Shown piece by piece: positions 18,882-26,671 of a stretch of 64,000 nt of DNA. The DNA comes from DB1 sp049323655 (lineage in GTDB: Bacteria > Desulfobacterota > Desulfobulbia > Desulfobulbales > SURF-16), in assembly GCA_049323655.1 (NCBI GenBank), contig JBMONO010000017.1, forward strand, positions 1 through 64,000. The letters are read 5' to 3'. A program made the position numbers and the translations under genes. A model generated the notes under the pieces. The model had not been told where the DNA came from and did not search any database. It saw nothing but the letters and a program-made list of their open reading frames with translations. Numbering within the stretch: position 1 is the stretch's first letter; every line of letters starts with the position of its first letter.

Positions 18882-19826
18882 TTACGGGAATGAAGTGCGC
18901 GCCCGGCTCGTGTCGGCGAGGCTCGTCGAGACGATCTCATAGAGCATGTTGGCAGTATAGGGCTTGACCAAAAAATGGCAAGGTCGGTCGCCCATGGCCG
19001 CCGCTGCGGTTTTCTGCTCGCTGCTGTTGAGGAGAAAGATAAAGGGGGTTGCCTCCATCGCCGGAATCTCCCGCCCTTTGTCGAAAAATTCCGGGCCGGC
19101 AAGCCGTGGGAGCTGAAATTCAGCAACAACCAGGCCGATCTTGTGGGTGGCCATGATCTTTAAGGCTGCTTCACCATCGACGGCCTCGAGGATGTCCTTG
19201 AATCTCAGCTCCCGCAGCAGGGAGCGGAGAATCTTGCGAGTCGCCTCCTGCCCATCGACAATCAACGCCTTCATCAGCCGACACCCCTCATCGGCTGATT
19301 GCGGTCCGCTGACGAGGGCGCCGGCCTGGGCCCTGCCCTGCCGGTAGAAATCTGCCTCTTTTTGCAGGCTGACATTTTTCGCCGTGGTTTCCCGGAGCCG
19401 CACGGCCAGTACCTCGGCAAAGGCGCGGTAGATGATGTAGCAGAAATTCATGTCCCGTGCTTTGAGCTTGCGGTCGATAACCTCGGCGTCGAATCCGACC
19501 AGCAGCGATTTGGCATGGGCAAGAATTGTGGCGGAACGGGGGGAACCGTCAATGATCCCCATCTCTCCGAACATGTCGCCGCAGCGGCGCAGCATGCCGA
19601 TGGGATGGTCGCCTTTACGGATCTCCAGGGTACCGGATATAAGGAAATAGAGCCAGCAATCGGAGGCCCCTTCCCGAATGACGATTTCACCGGGCTGGTA
19701 TTCCCGCAATTTCCCAGCCTGCAGAAATTCCTCTAATTCCCGTGATGAAAATTCGTTGAATTTTTCAATCTTGCGGATAAGCTTGAGAACGGTACGGTTA
19801 TCCGCGGTGAGCTGAATTTCTTTCAT
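18882..19826 (-). CDS. cyclic-nucleotide-binding domain fused to a degenerate receiver
   Basis: 314 residues from the ATG at 19826; a start at 19901 would add 25 residues that do not resemble a CNBD N-terminus. Residues 25-145 form a cNMP-binding (Crp-type) fold with REGASDCWLYFLISG and GEMGIIDGSPRSAT. After a linker, a CheY-like receiver begins at about residue 185 (ALIVDGQEA). The phospho-accepting Asp is replaced by Glu (VVAEFQLP) and the acidic pair is reduced to a single D, while the Lys in FLVKPY is kept. Glu can mimic phospho-Asp, so the receiver may be locked in an active-like state. No DNA-binding or enzymatic output domain is visible, so the output is probably a protein-protein contact. 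Convergent with purL. Confidence 0.8.
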   Translation of the reverse strand: MKEIQLTADNRTVLKLIRKIEKFNEFSSRELEEFLQAGKLREYQPGEIVIREGASDCWLYFLISGTLEIRKGDHPIGMLRRCGDMFGEMGIIDGSPRSATILAHAKSLLVGFDAEVIDRKLKARDMNFCYIIYRAFAEVLAVRLRETTAKNVSLQKEADFYRQGRAQAGALVSGPQSADEGCRLMKALIVDGQEATRKILRSLLRELRFKDILEAVDGEAALKIMATHKIGLVVAEFQLPRLAGPEFFDKGREIPAMEATPFIFLLNSSEQKTAAAAMGDRPCHFLVKPYTANMLYEIVSTSLADTSRARTSFP

Positions 19827-19948
19827 AGTAGGGGGTCGGGGTAGTCGGCGAGCGGAGCGCTGTCCCTGCCGGTGTAACAATGGTTGTGACAGCCCCATCA
19901 TACCATATAAAACAACCTGGCCGCCAAAAAAATTCGAGACAACACCCG

Positions 19949-20188
19949 ATGAAACGACTGTTATTTCTCACTCTCCTCCTGCTGGCCGCCTGCGGTTCAA
20001 GTCCACAGGAACTGTTTGACACCGCCGAGCTTGAACTGCTGCAACGCAATTATCCGCACGCCACCTCTCTGTACCGGGAGATCATTGCCAAACACCCGGA
20101 CAGCGAGTTTGCGGTGACGGCCCGGCAGCGCCTTGCTGAAATGGAGAAGCAAATCGAGGCCGAGCGCTCCCCAATACAGTCACAATAA
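19949..20188 (+). CDS. small TPR-like lipoprotein
   Basis: 79 residues from the ATG at 19949, the first start giving a proper signal sequence. MKRLLFLTLLLLAACGSS is a type II signal peptide with lipobox LAAC. The mature part contains one tetratricopeptide-like helix pair (ELELLQRNYPHATSLYREI, then HPDSEFAVTARQRLAEME), reminiscent of the first repeats of BamD/YbgF-type proteins. It is too short to be BamD (about 240 residues). Probably an inner-face outer-membrane or periplasmic lipoprotein; partner unknown. Diverges from the CNBD-receiver gene. Confidence 0.65.
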   Translation: MKRLLFLTLLLLAACGSSPQELFDTAELELLQRNYPHATSLYREIIAKHPDSEFAVTARQRLAEMEKQIEAERSPIQSQ

Positions 20189-20241
20189 ACAAGGGAACCA
20201 CCGTGCCAGATGGACAAAAAGCGTTCAGCAAAACGAGCGTT

Positions 20242-20355
20242 GACAAACCCGAAAAAAGTCTTTTTTTTACCACAGGGAGCAGAGAAAACATTTTTAATTA
20301 CAATTAGTTAACTCTACGCGATCTGCGGTTAATTTTCACTTTTTACGATTCCATC
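20242..20355 (+). mobile_element. MITE-like element, copy 3
   Basis: 114 bp, starting GACAAACCCGAAAAAAGTC and ending TTTTTACGATTCCATC. The flanks AGCGTT (20236-20241) and AACGTT (20356-20361) match in five of six bases. The core AACATTTTTAATTACAATTA is conserved, but part of the right inner arm is deleted. It lies just upstream of the small TGA-containing gene. Confidence 0.75.
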
Positions 20356-20456
20356 AACGTTACAACGAACATTTTTTATCCATTCACCGTGAGAAAAAAA
20401 CAGTCACCTCTGCACAAAAAACGGAGCGGCCCCCGCTCACCACAGGAGAGACCTTC

Positions 20457-20585
20457 ATGGGCAACTGAAAACAGCGGACAACAGTATCTCCGGATGAGAT
20501 CAAAAATATCTGGCAGACAGTACGCCCCATCGTGCTGGGCATTGGCGCCCTCTGCCTGCTGGCCTGGCTGGTGAGCCTGCTATAA
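20457..20585 (+). CDS. candidate small membrane selenoprotein (42 residues)
   Basis: ATG GGC AAC TGA followed by 38 sense codons and TAA. Read with Sec at codon 4, the product is MGN-Sec-KQRTTVSPDEIK, then NIWQTVRP, then a 17-18-residue hydrophobic segment IVLGIGALCLLAWLVSLL. A good ribosome site (AGGAGAG) lies 6-8 nt before the ATG. A SECIS-like hairpin lies at the right distance. The codons in the hydrophobic part use G or C at the third position almost throughout, like real genes here. No alternative in-frame start exists between the TGA and codon 26. Predicted topology is a cytoplasmic N-terminus bearing Sec and one membrane helix, with no cleavable signal. Not recognised. Its last 6 nt overlap the converging methyltransferase gene. 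It could instead be a decayed gene, but the SECIS match argues against that. Confidence 0.68.
20486..20500 (+). promoter_or_regulatory. SECIS-like hairpin of the small ORF
   Basis: ATCTC-CGGAT-GAGAT makes a 5-bp stem with a 5-nt loop carrying GG at positions 2-3. The first loop G (20492) is 24 nt after the A of the TGA (20468), the same spacing and loop pattern as in hdrCB. The stem is A/U-richer and weaker than the hdrCB one. Confidence 0.6.
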
Positions 20586-21398
20586 ATCAGGAGCAAAACC
20601 AACGACCGCCGGCAGACGAATCCTGGCGTGGAAAAGCGTCTCCCTGCCCCGCAGCTTGCCGGCAGCGATGGCCGCATGGAGACGCTTAATGCCGGCGGCA
20701 AACTCCTTCTCTGGCAGCAGGGCAAGTTGCGAAACCCCGTTTTTATGGAGAATCGGATCCCACAGGACCTCCGGCCCCTGAAAATCGCGGGCGAGATGCG
20801 CCCCCTCCCTGATGGAGCACCCGACAAATTCCTGCTGCGCCATCATCAGCAGCAGGGTATCGGTTGCCGGGTAACGGCGCAGATCGGCCTGCCGGGTGCC
20901 GGCAAAGTAATCGTAAACATACCACTGGTCCGTGCCGCGGTGAGGATCCATTCCGATGATGGCCAAGGCGCCGCCGGGGCGCAGGAGACGCCTGGCCTCG
21001 CGGATGAACCGTGCCGGCGAGAGAAAATGGTGCACTCCGTGGATACAGAAGATGCAGTCAAAGGAATGGGCAAGGAAGGGCAAGTGCTCCGCGTCGCCCT
21101 GCACCAGAAGAGATGCCGCCTTGCGTCGCCTGGCCTGGCCCAGCATGTTCCATGACAGGTCGAGACCGACCTTCACCACCACCGCCGGCAGCTCCCGCAG
21201 CCAATGGCCGGTGCCGCAGGCCGCTTCCAGCACCCGGCCTGCCCGGCTTTCCGCCACCAGCGCACCAATAAGCTCGGTCACCCCGACCGGACCGCACCGG
21301 TAACGGTGGTCATAATCCGCAGCGCAGACATTGAAATCAGTCCTTCCCGCCCCCGCTGCCCCAGCCAGATCGCCCCTCACCGGTCGTCCGCCCGGCAA
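20580..21398 (-). CDS. class I SAM-dependent methyltransferase
   Basis: 272 residues. The Rossmann SAM site is present as VLEAACGTGHWLRELP (about residues 54-70), with GLDLSWNML after it and FDCIFCIHGVHHF as motif IV. It resembles Methyltransf_11/UbiE-like small-molecule enzymes; the substrate cannot be told. The start is uncertain because the region 21331-21398 overlaps the end of the upstream cyclase gene by 22 nt and the first 20 residues are low in complexity. The overlap suggests coupled translation with the diguanylate cyclase. Its 3' end overlaps the convergent 42-codon ORF. Confidence 0.8.
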   Translation of the reverse strand: MPGGRPVRGDLAGAAGAGRTDFNVCAADYDHRYRCGPVGVTELIGALVAESRAGRVLEAACGTGHWLRELPAVVVKVGLDLSWNMLGQARRRKAASLLVQGDAEHLPFLAHSFDCIFCIHGVHHFLSPARFIREARRLLRPGGALAIIGMDPHRGTDQWYVYDYFAGTRQADLRRYPATDTLLLMMAQQEFVGCSIREGAHLARDFQGPEVLWDPILHKNGVSQLALLPEKEFAAGIKRLHAAIAAGKLRGRETLFHARIRLPAVVGFAPDL

Positions 21399-22474
21399 AC
21401 GGAAAATCCCTTTTCCCGTTTCGCCTTATACATCGCCTGATCCGCCAGCTTGACCAAGCTGGAACTGTCAACGGTGCGTTCCGGGGTTGAGGAGGCAATG
21501 CCAACACTGCAGGTCACCCCGCTGCCGGCAAGGCGATCCTCCATGCTCGTCCAGATGCGCCGGCAGACCTGTTCCGCTTCCACTGCCGTACTTTCCGGCA
21601 GAATGACACAGAACTCATCACCCCCGTAGCGGGCGGCGATGTCCTCCTGACGCAGACAGGCACGCAGGGCGTCTGCCACTGCAACGAGAATCTCATCGCC
21701 ACGCCGATGGCCCTGGCTGTCGTTGAGCTGCTTGAAACCGTCCAGATCGAAATAGACGAGGACCACCGGGTAACGGCGACGAACTCCGCGGGACAATTCC
21801 TTTTTCAGCTCCTCGTAGAAGGCATGCTGATTAAGCAGACCGGTCAGCCCATCCCGGCGCACCTGCTCGCGCAACATGCGGGTCCGTTCGGCGATCTGTT
21901 CCTCCAGGGAATGGGAATAGCGTTCCAGCTCCTTCCGGCTGCGCCGCACCTCTTCCACCAGGGTATTGATATAGGTGTCCATCACCAGGGTCAGATCAAA
22001 GACGAGGATCTTTTCCAGTGAAATGCTGGCCGCAAGACAATGTTCGCAGCTTCCTCTCTTGTGGTCGGCGATAAATCTCCGGAGGCTGGTGGAGAGGTTG
22101 TGCAGGGCCGACAGGTAATACTTGGGAGCCACCCCGATCCTTTTATGGATAAGGCCTATGCGCAGCCGACTGTGCACATACTCCTCGTCGTACTGTCCAT
22201 CAAAGAGACTGAGGATATAGTGGCGCTGATGCTTTTTCAGCCGCCCCAGGGTTTCCGAATCACCGATGAGTTGATCCATTTCCGCAAAGGGAATGATTTT
22301 ATCGTAGAAATCGGTGACGATGAGGTCGACATGCTCCTCCACGGCGTGACGGACTGCGATCAGATTTTTTTCGTCCTGCTCGGTAAAATCGAGATATTGC
22401 TTGCGGCGGGTTATCTCCTGGCGGCTGATTTTCATTTGCTCGAGCAGATTCATGTCCGTGTAGCGCATCATCAC
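21377..22474 (-). CDS. globin-coupled sensor diguanylate cyclase
   Basis: About 365 residues. The N-terminal 160 residues are a protoglobin/globin-coupled-sensor domain with the proximal haem His at H110 in RIGLIHKRIGV. A coiled linker (ERYSHSLEEQIAERTRML) leads to a GGDEF domain with intact GGDEF and an upstream inhibitory I-site RQED five residues before. This is the DosC/BpeGReg layout: haem senses O2 (or NO/CO) and sets c-di-GMP synthesis. The start is one of GTG 22474, ATG 22471 or ATG 22468; the GAAGAGG just upstream favours the inner ones. The PilZ protein at 29.9 kb is a possible c-di-GMP reader. In an anaerobe such a sensor would link oxygen exposure to attachment. Confidence 0.9.
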   Translation of the reverse strand: MMMRYTDMNLLEQMKISRQEITRRKQYLDFTEQDEKNLIAVRHAVEEHVDLIVTDFYDKIIPFAEMDQLIGDSETLGRLKKHQRHYILSLFDGQYDEEYVHSRLRIGLIHKRIGVAPKYYLSALHNLSTSLRRFIADHKRGSCEHCLAASISLEKILVFDLTLVMDTYINTLVEEVRRSRKELERYSHSLEEQIAERTRMLREQVRRDGLTGLLNQHAFYEELKKELSRGVRRRYPVVLVYFDLDGFKQLNDSQGHRRGDEILVAVADALRACLRQEDIAARYGGDEFCVILPESTAVEAEQVCRRIWTSMEDRLAGSGVTCSVGIASSTPERTVDSSSLVKLADQAMYKAKREKGFSVCRADDR

Positions 22475-22488
22475 CTCTTCCCAGGTTT

Positions 22489-22618
22489 GACAGATTCATA
22501 AAAATCTTTTTTCACCACAGAACGCACTGAGGACACCGAGAAAACATCTTTAATTCCAATTAGTTATTTCTATATGCTCTACGGTCTCTGTGGTTAATTT
22601 TCAGTTTACGAGACCATC
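22489..22618 (+). mobile_element. MITE-like element, copy 4
   Basis: 130 bp, starting GACAGATTCATAAAAATC and ending TTTACGAGACCATC. Perfect 6-bp direct repeats AGGTTT at 22483-22488 and 22619-22624. Lies immediately upstream of the diguanylate cyclase start, within its probable promoter region. Confidence 0.85.
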
Positions 22619-22866
22619 AGGTTTAGCTTGGGAAAGCATACCGCCCATGTCCCCTTTTTACACAGTAGTGCACATACAACCGTTAATCAAGAAACGAAAG
22701 CGGCGCACTCTTCTGCGGAAACTTTTCTGCTCGCAGCAAGACAAATTGAAGAATGGCGGACAACGGGAAATAGCGAAAACAGCGCAGATGTGTCCTCCGG
22801 AAAACGGGGGTCTGTCCGGAGGGGGGGGCCTAAGTCAGCCGGGGAGGGCAGGGTCGGGGTCAGGCG
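22619..22866. other. intergenic, no gene recognised
   Basis: Between MITE copy 4 and the end of the secreted-protein gene I see no gene with convincing coding character. A hairpin CCTCCGGA/TCCGGAGG (22796-22823) could end transcription of the minus-strand gene but lacks a T run. Confidence 0.5.
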
Positions 22867-23283
22867 TCACTGTGCCATGCCTGCCGGCAGGACATTGATG
22901 ACCATGATGTCGGCCACCCCGAAAAACGCTTCCCCATCAACCGTAACTCCGTCGAGGGTGAGCGCATTGTAGTCGTTGTCGATCAGCGGCAGGCTCTTGA
23001 TATCCTCCATGACAAATTTGGCGACAAAGTTGCCCTGGTTATCGGCCTTCCAGGCGGAGATGGGTACCCCGTTCAGATAGACGGTCTGGGTGTCAACGTC
23101 ACTGTAGTTTATCGAGGTATGGACGGTGACAACCTCACCGTCGCTCTGAATGTTCAGCACATGGGGTGCCACCTCGATCACAATTTCAAAAGCGGCGGCG
23201 CCGACCGGCATGGCCAGCAGCATCACCGTTGCCCAGACAACGGCAAGCAAATTCATTTTCACCGGGACATGATCTCGTTTCAT
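22867..23283 (-). CDS. exported protein of unknown function
   Basis: 138 residues from the ATG at 23283, which has GAGGAG 7-11 nt upstream; longer in-frame starts lack a ribosome site. An N-terminal signal peptide (VVWATVMLLAMPVGAAA) is followed by a beta-rich mature domain of about 110 residues, with stretches such as EVAPHVLNIQSDGEVVTVHT and a region resembling a short Ig-like or C-terminal sorting domain. One cysteine-free periplasmic domain. I do not recognise the family. Its promoter faces that of the ArsR-type regulator, about 270 nt away. Confidence 0.65.
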   Translation of the reverse strand: MKRDHVPVKMNLLAVVWATVMLLAMPVGAAAFEIVIEVAPHVLNIQSDGEVVTVHTSINYSDVDTQTVYLNGVPISAWKADNQGNFVAKFVMEDIKSLPLIDNDYNALTLDGVTVDGEAFFGVADIMVINVLPAGMAQ

Positions 23284-23494
23284 GGTATTTCTCCTCATTT
23301 TCACATAAAGGTTGATTGATATCTCTTTTTCGACAAGGCGGCCCAGCCGAAGCGCACCACAGCACTGGTGCGCGCCAGAACACCTCACGACTGGAGTAGA
23401 AAGGGGAGCAGGGGTCATGGACCCTTGTCTCTTAACACGCCCTGAACGGCGCAAAGGGTTCCTGCTCAGGCGGTAAAATTTTTCAACCCGGCAC

Positions 23495-23537
23495 TTGACA
23501 AATTGTCCAAGCTTTGCTACATCTGAACATATATTCA
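23495..23537 (+). promoter_or_regulatory. promoter and ArsR/SmtB-type operator
   Basis: TTGACA (23495-23500) is a perfect -35 hexamer, with a weak -10 (TACATC) 17 nt on. Immediately downstream TGAACATATATTCA (23524-23537) has the TGAA-N6-TTCA form of SmtB/ArsR/CadC operators, overlapping the likely transcription start. The regulator encoded 20 nt further on would repress itself and the permease. Confidence 0.65.
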
Positions 23538-23557
23538 TATGATAAAGGAGCTGCAAC

Positions 23558-23911
23558 ATGTCTGTCAACGATCGCTGTCAGGTCCGGGTCATCCACGAGG
23601 AACGAGTATCCGGAGCGAAACGAGAAGCCCTCGGCAAGGGGGAGATCCATGATCTTTCCCTCTTTTTCAAGGCCCTGGCTGATCCGACCCGGCTGAAGAT
23701 CATGCTGGCCCTGGCAGGGGGCGAGATGTGCGTGTGCGATCTCGCCGCCTGCCTCACCGTAAGCGAATCGGCAGTCAGTCACCAGCTCCGCTTTTTACGG
23801 CAGTTACAGCTGGTGGTCAACCGCAGGGAAGGGCCCATTCTCTATTATCGCATCAGCGACGAACACGTCCGGCGGGTCATCGACACGGCCCTAGAACATG
23901 TCCGTGAATAA
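23558..23911 (+). CDS. ArsR/SmtB-family metalloregulator
   Basis: 117 residues. Winged-helix domain with FFKALADPTRLKIMLAL, then the alpha-3 metal motif MCVCDLAACL, then the recognition helix SESAVSHQLRFLRQLQLV. CVC in alpha-3 is the ArsR/CadC-type thiol site; an N-terminal Cys (residue 7) may be a further ligand. It should repress its own promoter and the permease gene 42 nt downstream until metal or metalloid binds. Which metal cannot be read from the sequence; As(III), Cd(II), Pb(II) and Zn(II) are all possible. Confidence 0.88.
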   Translation: MSVNDRCQVRVIHEERVSGAKREALGKGEIHDLSLFFKALADPTRLKIMLALAGGEMCVCDLAACLTVSESAVSHQLRFLRQLQLVVNRREGPILYYRISDEHVRRVIDTALEHVRE

Positions 23912-23953
23912 AACGAACGACCCGACGCGTTTTTTTTGGGGGAGGGGAGTAAC

Positions 23954-25129
23954 ATGGATATCTGGTTGTTTGTCGCTACCGTGCTGTACGGCGCCTGGGA
24001 GATGCTGATTGATTCGTCGGTCTATATCCTCTTCGGTCTGCTGGTGGGCGGCATGCTGCGGACCTTTCTCTCACCCACCTATGTGGCACGCCATCTCGGC
24101 CACGGCCGTTTTCTGCCGGTGTTCAAGGCGGCCCTGTTCGGCATTCCCATTCCCCTCTGCTCCTGTGGGGTGCTACCGGCCGCCGCATCACTGAAGAAAC
24201 AGGGCGCAAACAACGGCGCCACCGCCGCCTTTCTCATTTCAACGCCGGAGTCCGGGGTCGACTCCATCGTCATCAGCTACGCCCTGCTCGATCCATTCAT
24301 GACCGTGGCCCGGCCGCTGACTGCCTTTATCTCAGCCATGGCGGCCGGGATCGGGGAAAATCTTTTCCATCCGCCCCGACCGGAACAAAAAAAAAGAACT
24401 GAATCAGGGCAACCCGCAAGGACCACTGTCCCCTGTTTTCCTTCGGTCCCGACCGATCCTCCTCATCCGTTGCCATGGCCAAGCCGGATCAAAGACGGAC
24501 TGCGCTATGCCCATAAGGAATTATGGGGGGATATGGCCGGCTGGTTTTTCCTTGGCCTGCTTGCCGCAGGTCTCATCACCGCCCTGGTGCCGGATGAATT
24601 GATGGGGGCCTATCTCGGCGGGGGGGTGACCTCTATGCTGCTCATGCTGGTGGCCGGCATCCCTCTTTATATCTGCGCCACCGCCTCGACCCCCATCGCG
24701 GCGGCGATGATCCTCAAAGGGGTAAGCCCCGGCGCTGCTCTTGTCTTTCTGCTTGTTGGCCCGGCCACCAATATCACTTCACTCTCGGTACTGCTGGGCA
24801 TCCTTGGCAAGCGGGCAACCGCCCTCTATCTCCTGGCTATCAGCGGCATCAGCGTCATGGCCGGCCTTTTGCTCGACTGGTTCTATCTGCACTTTGATGT
24901 GCCGATCAGGGCGGTCATCGGCCAGGGAAGCGACATGATGCCAGCAGCGGTTCAATGGACAGCGGCCGCCATCCTCCTGTTCCTCTCCGTTCGGCCTTTA
25001 CTGCAAACGGGCCGCCGCCTGATTGGCACCGGTAAAAACAACAGCAATGACTGCGGGTGCGACGGAGCATGTGTCGTCAGCCCTTTTCCCGCCATGCCGC
25101 AGCATGGGAAAAAAGCGGGCACCGATTAA
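23954..25129 (+). CDS. permease of the ArsP/SO_0444 (DUF318) type, metal efflux
   Basis: 391 residues from ATG 23954, with GGAGGGG 7-13 nt upstream. About ten membrane segments in two halves, divided by a variable loop (residues 140-180). Each half carries the family signature: IPLCSCGVLPAAASLKKQGA in the first and IPLYICATASTPIAAAMILKG in the second. A cysteine pair CSC sits in the transport signature. A C-terminal Cys/His tail (DCGCDGAC) could bind metal. Family members export organoarsenicals or Cu/Zn. Pairing with an ArsR-type regulator supports metal or metalloid resistance. Confidence 0.82.
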   Translation: MDIWLFVATVLYGAWEMLIDSSVYILFGLLVGGMLRTFLSPTYVARHLGHGRFLPVFKAALFGIPIPLCSCGVLPAAASLKKQGANNGATAAFLISTPESGVDSIVISYALLDPFMTVARPLTAFISAMAAGIGENLFHPPRPEQKKRTESGQPARTTVPCFPSVPTDPPHPLPWPSRIKDGLRYAHKELWGDMAGWFFLGLLAAGLITALVPDELMGAYLGGGVTSMLLMLVAGIPLYICATASTPIAAAMILKGVSPGAALVFLLVGPATNITSLSVLLGILGKRATALYLLAISGISVMAGLLLDWFYLHFDVPIRAVIGQGSDMMPAAVQWTAAAILLFLSVRPLLQTGRRLIGTGKNNSNDCGCDGACVVSPFPAMPQHGKKAGTD

Positions 25130-25134
25130 CACCT

Positions 25135-25176
25135 AAAAAAAAACCCGGCGCGCCGGAAAGGCGCGTCGGGGGTTTG
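25135..25176. terminator. bidirectional intrinsic terminator
   Basis: A-rich run, then a GC-rich stem (AAACCCGGCGCGCC / GGCGCGTCGGGGGTTT, small bulge, GGAAA loop). Converging genes end on both sides. A poly-A run on the left gives a T tract for minus-strand transcripts. Confidence 0.65.
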
Positions 25177-25208
25177 GCAGCCGCGACAGCGGCAAAAAGA
25201 CATCAGGC

Positions 25209-26312
25209 TTATTCAGTCACGGAAATGACCGCAACAACCCGCCGGTTCTCCTGACGGCCCTGCTCCGTATCGTTGGTGGCAATCGGCCGGTTGAAGCCGA
25301 AGCCGCGGGTGGAAAGGCGGGCCGGGTTGATGTGGAATTTCTCCACCATGTACTTCTTGACGCTTTCCGCCCGCTGCAGGGAGAGACGGTCATTATAGGC
25401 GGCGGAACCGATATTGTCGGTATGGCCTTCGAGAACGGCGGTGGTGGCGGGATATCTCTTCATGAAATCGGCAAACTCGGCCAGCCGGTCCTGGGCGGAG
25501 GGGCGAACGGAATGTTTGTCGAAATCAAAAAGCACCTTCAGATCCATGGTGATCGTTCTGACCGGAGGAGGAGTAACGGCACGGGGTTTGGCAACGGCCG
25601 GGGCCGGAGCTTTTTCCAGGAAAACCTTTTCCACGAAATCCGCCATGCCCTCGCCGGTGGCGACCGCAGCGGCCGTGGTGGCAAAACCGCAACCGCCGGC
25701 TGCCGCGATATCATCCATGTTTTTCTTGCCAACCGGACTGTCGCCGATGAGAATGGTATAGATACAGATCCGGTCGCCATAGGCGTTTTTCAGGTTCTGG
25801 GCCGCCTCAACCGGCGATTTCTTGTTGGTATCGACACCGTCGCTGACAACAATGACCGCGATCGGCCCCTGGCTTGCCTTCAGGTCGTCGATGCTCTTGG
25901 TCAACGGCTTGGCGAGCGGGGTCAGACCGGCCACCTTGACGGTGTCCACCGCATCAGCGAGGGCTTGTTTGTCGTAAGGGGCCATCCCGTAAATCAGTTT
26001 GCTGTCTTCGAAATTCGGGCCCATGGTCGGACCGAAAACATGCAGTCCGGTCTGGATGGTGAGCGGCGGCAGAGTCTGATTCATGTGCAGCACCACATTT
26101 TTGGCCTGGGCAAATTTCTGCTGCCCGTTCGCCGTGTCGTACATGGAGGACGACGCATCGAGAATAATGACGGCGTTGTCAACCTTCTGTTTGTACCCCT
26201 GGGCCAGTTTGGCCGACAGATCAACCGGGGTGAAGCTGTCTCCGCTCATGGTGGCGCAGCCGGCAAAAAGACCGGCAACGAGAAGAAGCCAGAGTGATGT
26301 CCATTTTTTCAT
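25209..26312 (-). CDS. vWA-OmpA lipoprotein
   Basis: 367 residues from the ATG at 26312, preceded by AGGAGAACAAA. Signal peptide with lipobox (LFAGC), so a lipoprotein. Residues 45-235 are a von Willebrand A domain with the metal site DASSS and a later D/T. The C-terminal 110 residues are an OmpA-type peptidoglycan-binding domain (EGHTDNIGSAAYNDRLSLQR). It probably tethers the outer membrane to the wall while the vWA domain binds a partner. A linker rich in Ala/Pro joins the domains. Alone on this strand. Confidence 0.85.
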   Translation of the reverse strand: MKKWTSLWLLLVAGLFAGCATMSGDSFTPVDLSAKLAQGYKQKVDNAVIILDASSSMYDTANGQQKFAQAKNVVLHMNQTLPPLTIQTGLHVFGPTMGPNFEDSKLIYGMAPYDKQALADAVDTVKVAGLTPLAKPLTKSIDDLKASQGPIAVIVVSDGVDTNKKSPVEAAQNLKNAYGDRICIYTILIGDSPVGKKNMDDIAAAGGCGFATTAAAVATGEGMADFVEKVFLEKAPAPAVAKPRAVTPPPVRTITMDLKVLFDFDKHSVRPSAQDRLAEFADFMKRYPATTAVLEGHTDNIGSAAYNDRLSLQRAESVKKYMVEKFHINPARLSTRGFGFNRPIATNDTEQGRQENRRVVAVISVTE

Positions 26313-26671
26313 TTTGTTCTCCTTTCGTGTCGTTTTGATGGTAAAACCTCGTGAACACTGCAAATAGTCAAACGCGTTCGGCGCTTGCCCCGCGAAACCC
26401 TCCTGCTCTCCGGCTGGTCTGCTGGCCTTGCTTTGCGCCACCTCCCCATGGCGCAGCGGGCCGCAGCATCTGGCCTGTTACCAAAGCTACCTGATCGCTG
26501 CCCCTCGCGTCAATCCGCCAAAACGAGCACAACCGGAGCTACTCCTTTTCCAAATATAACACATTAAAAAAACAGAAATTATTTTTTTATATACGAATAC
26601 GATCCGCGTGTCAAGGCGCTGACAAGAGCGGCATTGCTGTCGAAGCGAAAATCCCGATATTCACGATCGCC
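26313..26671. other. intergenic, nothing recognised
   Basis: About 360 nt. The middle is AT-rich (26560-26600, AAATTATTTTTTTATATACG), plausibly promoter DNA for the minus-strand vWA-OmpA gene or an untranslated tail. No gene, tRNA or clear hairpin seen. Confidence 0.5.

Noticed and set aside
20389..20574. 61-codon frame overlapping the small TGA gene in another phase
   Set aside because: Polar, Ser/Arg/Pro-rich and without a ribosome site or hydrophobic pattern; the Sec-reading frame has the ribosome site, GC3 bias and SECIS.
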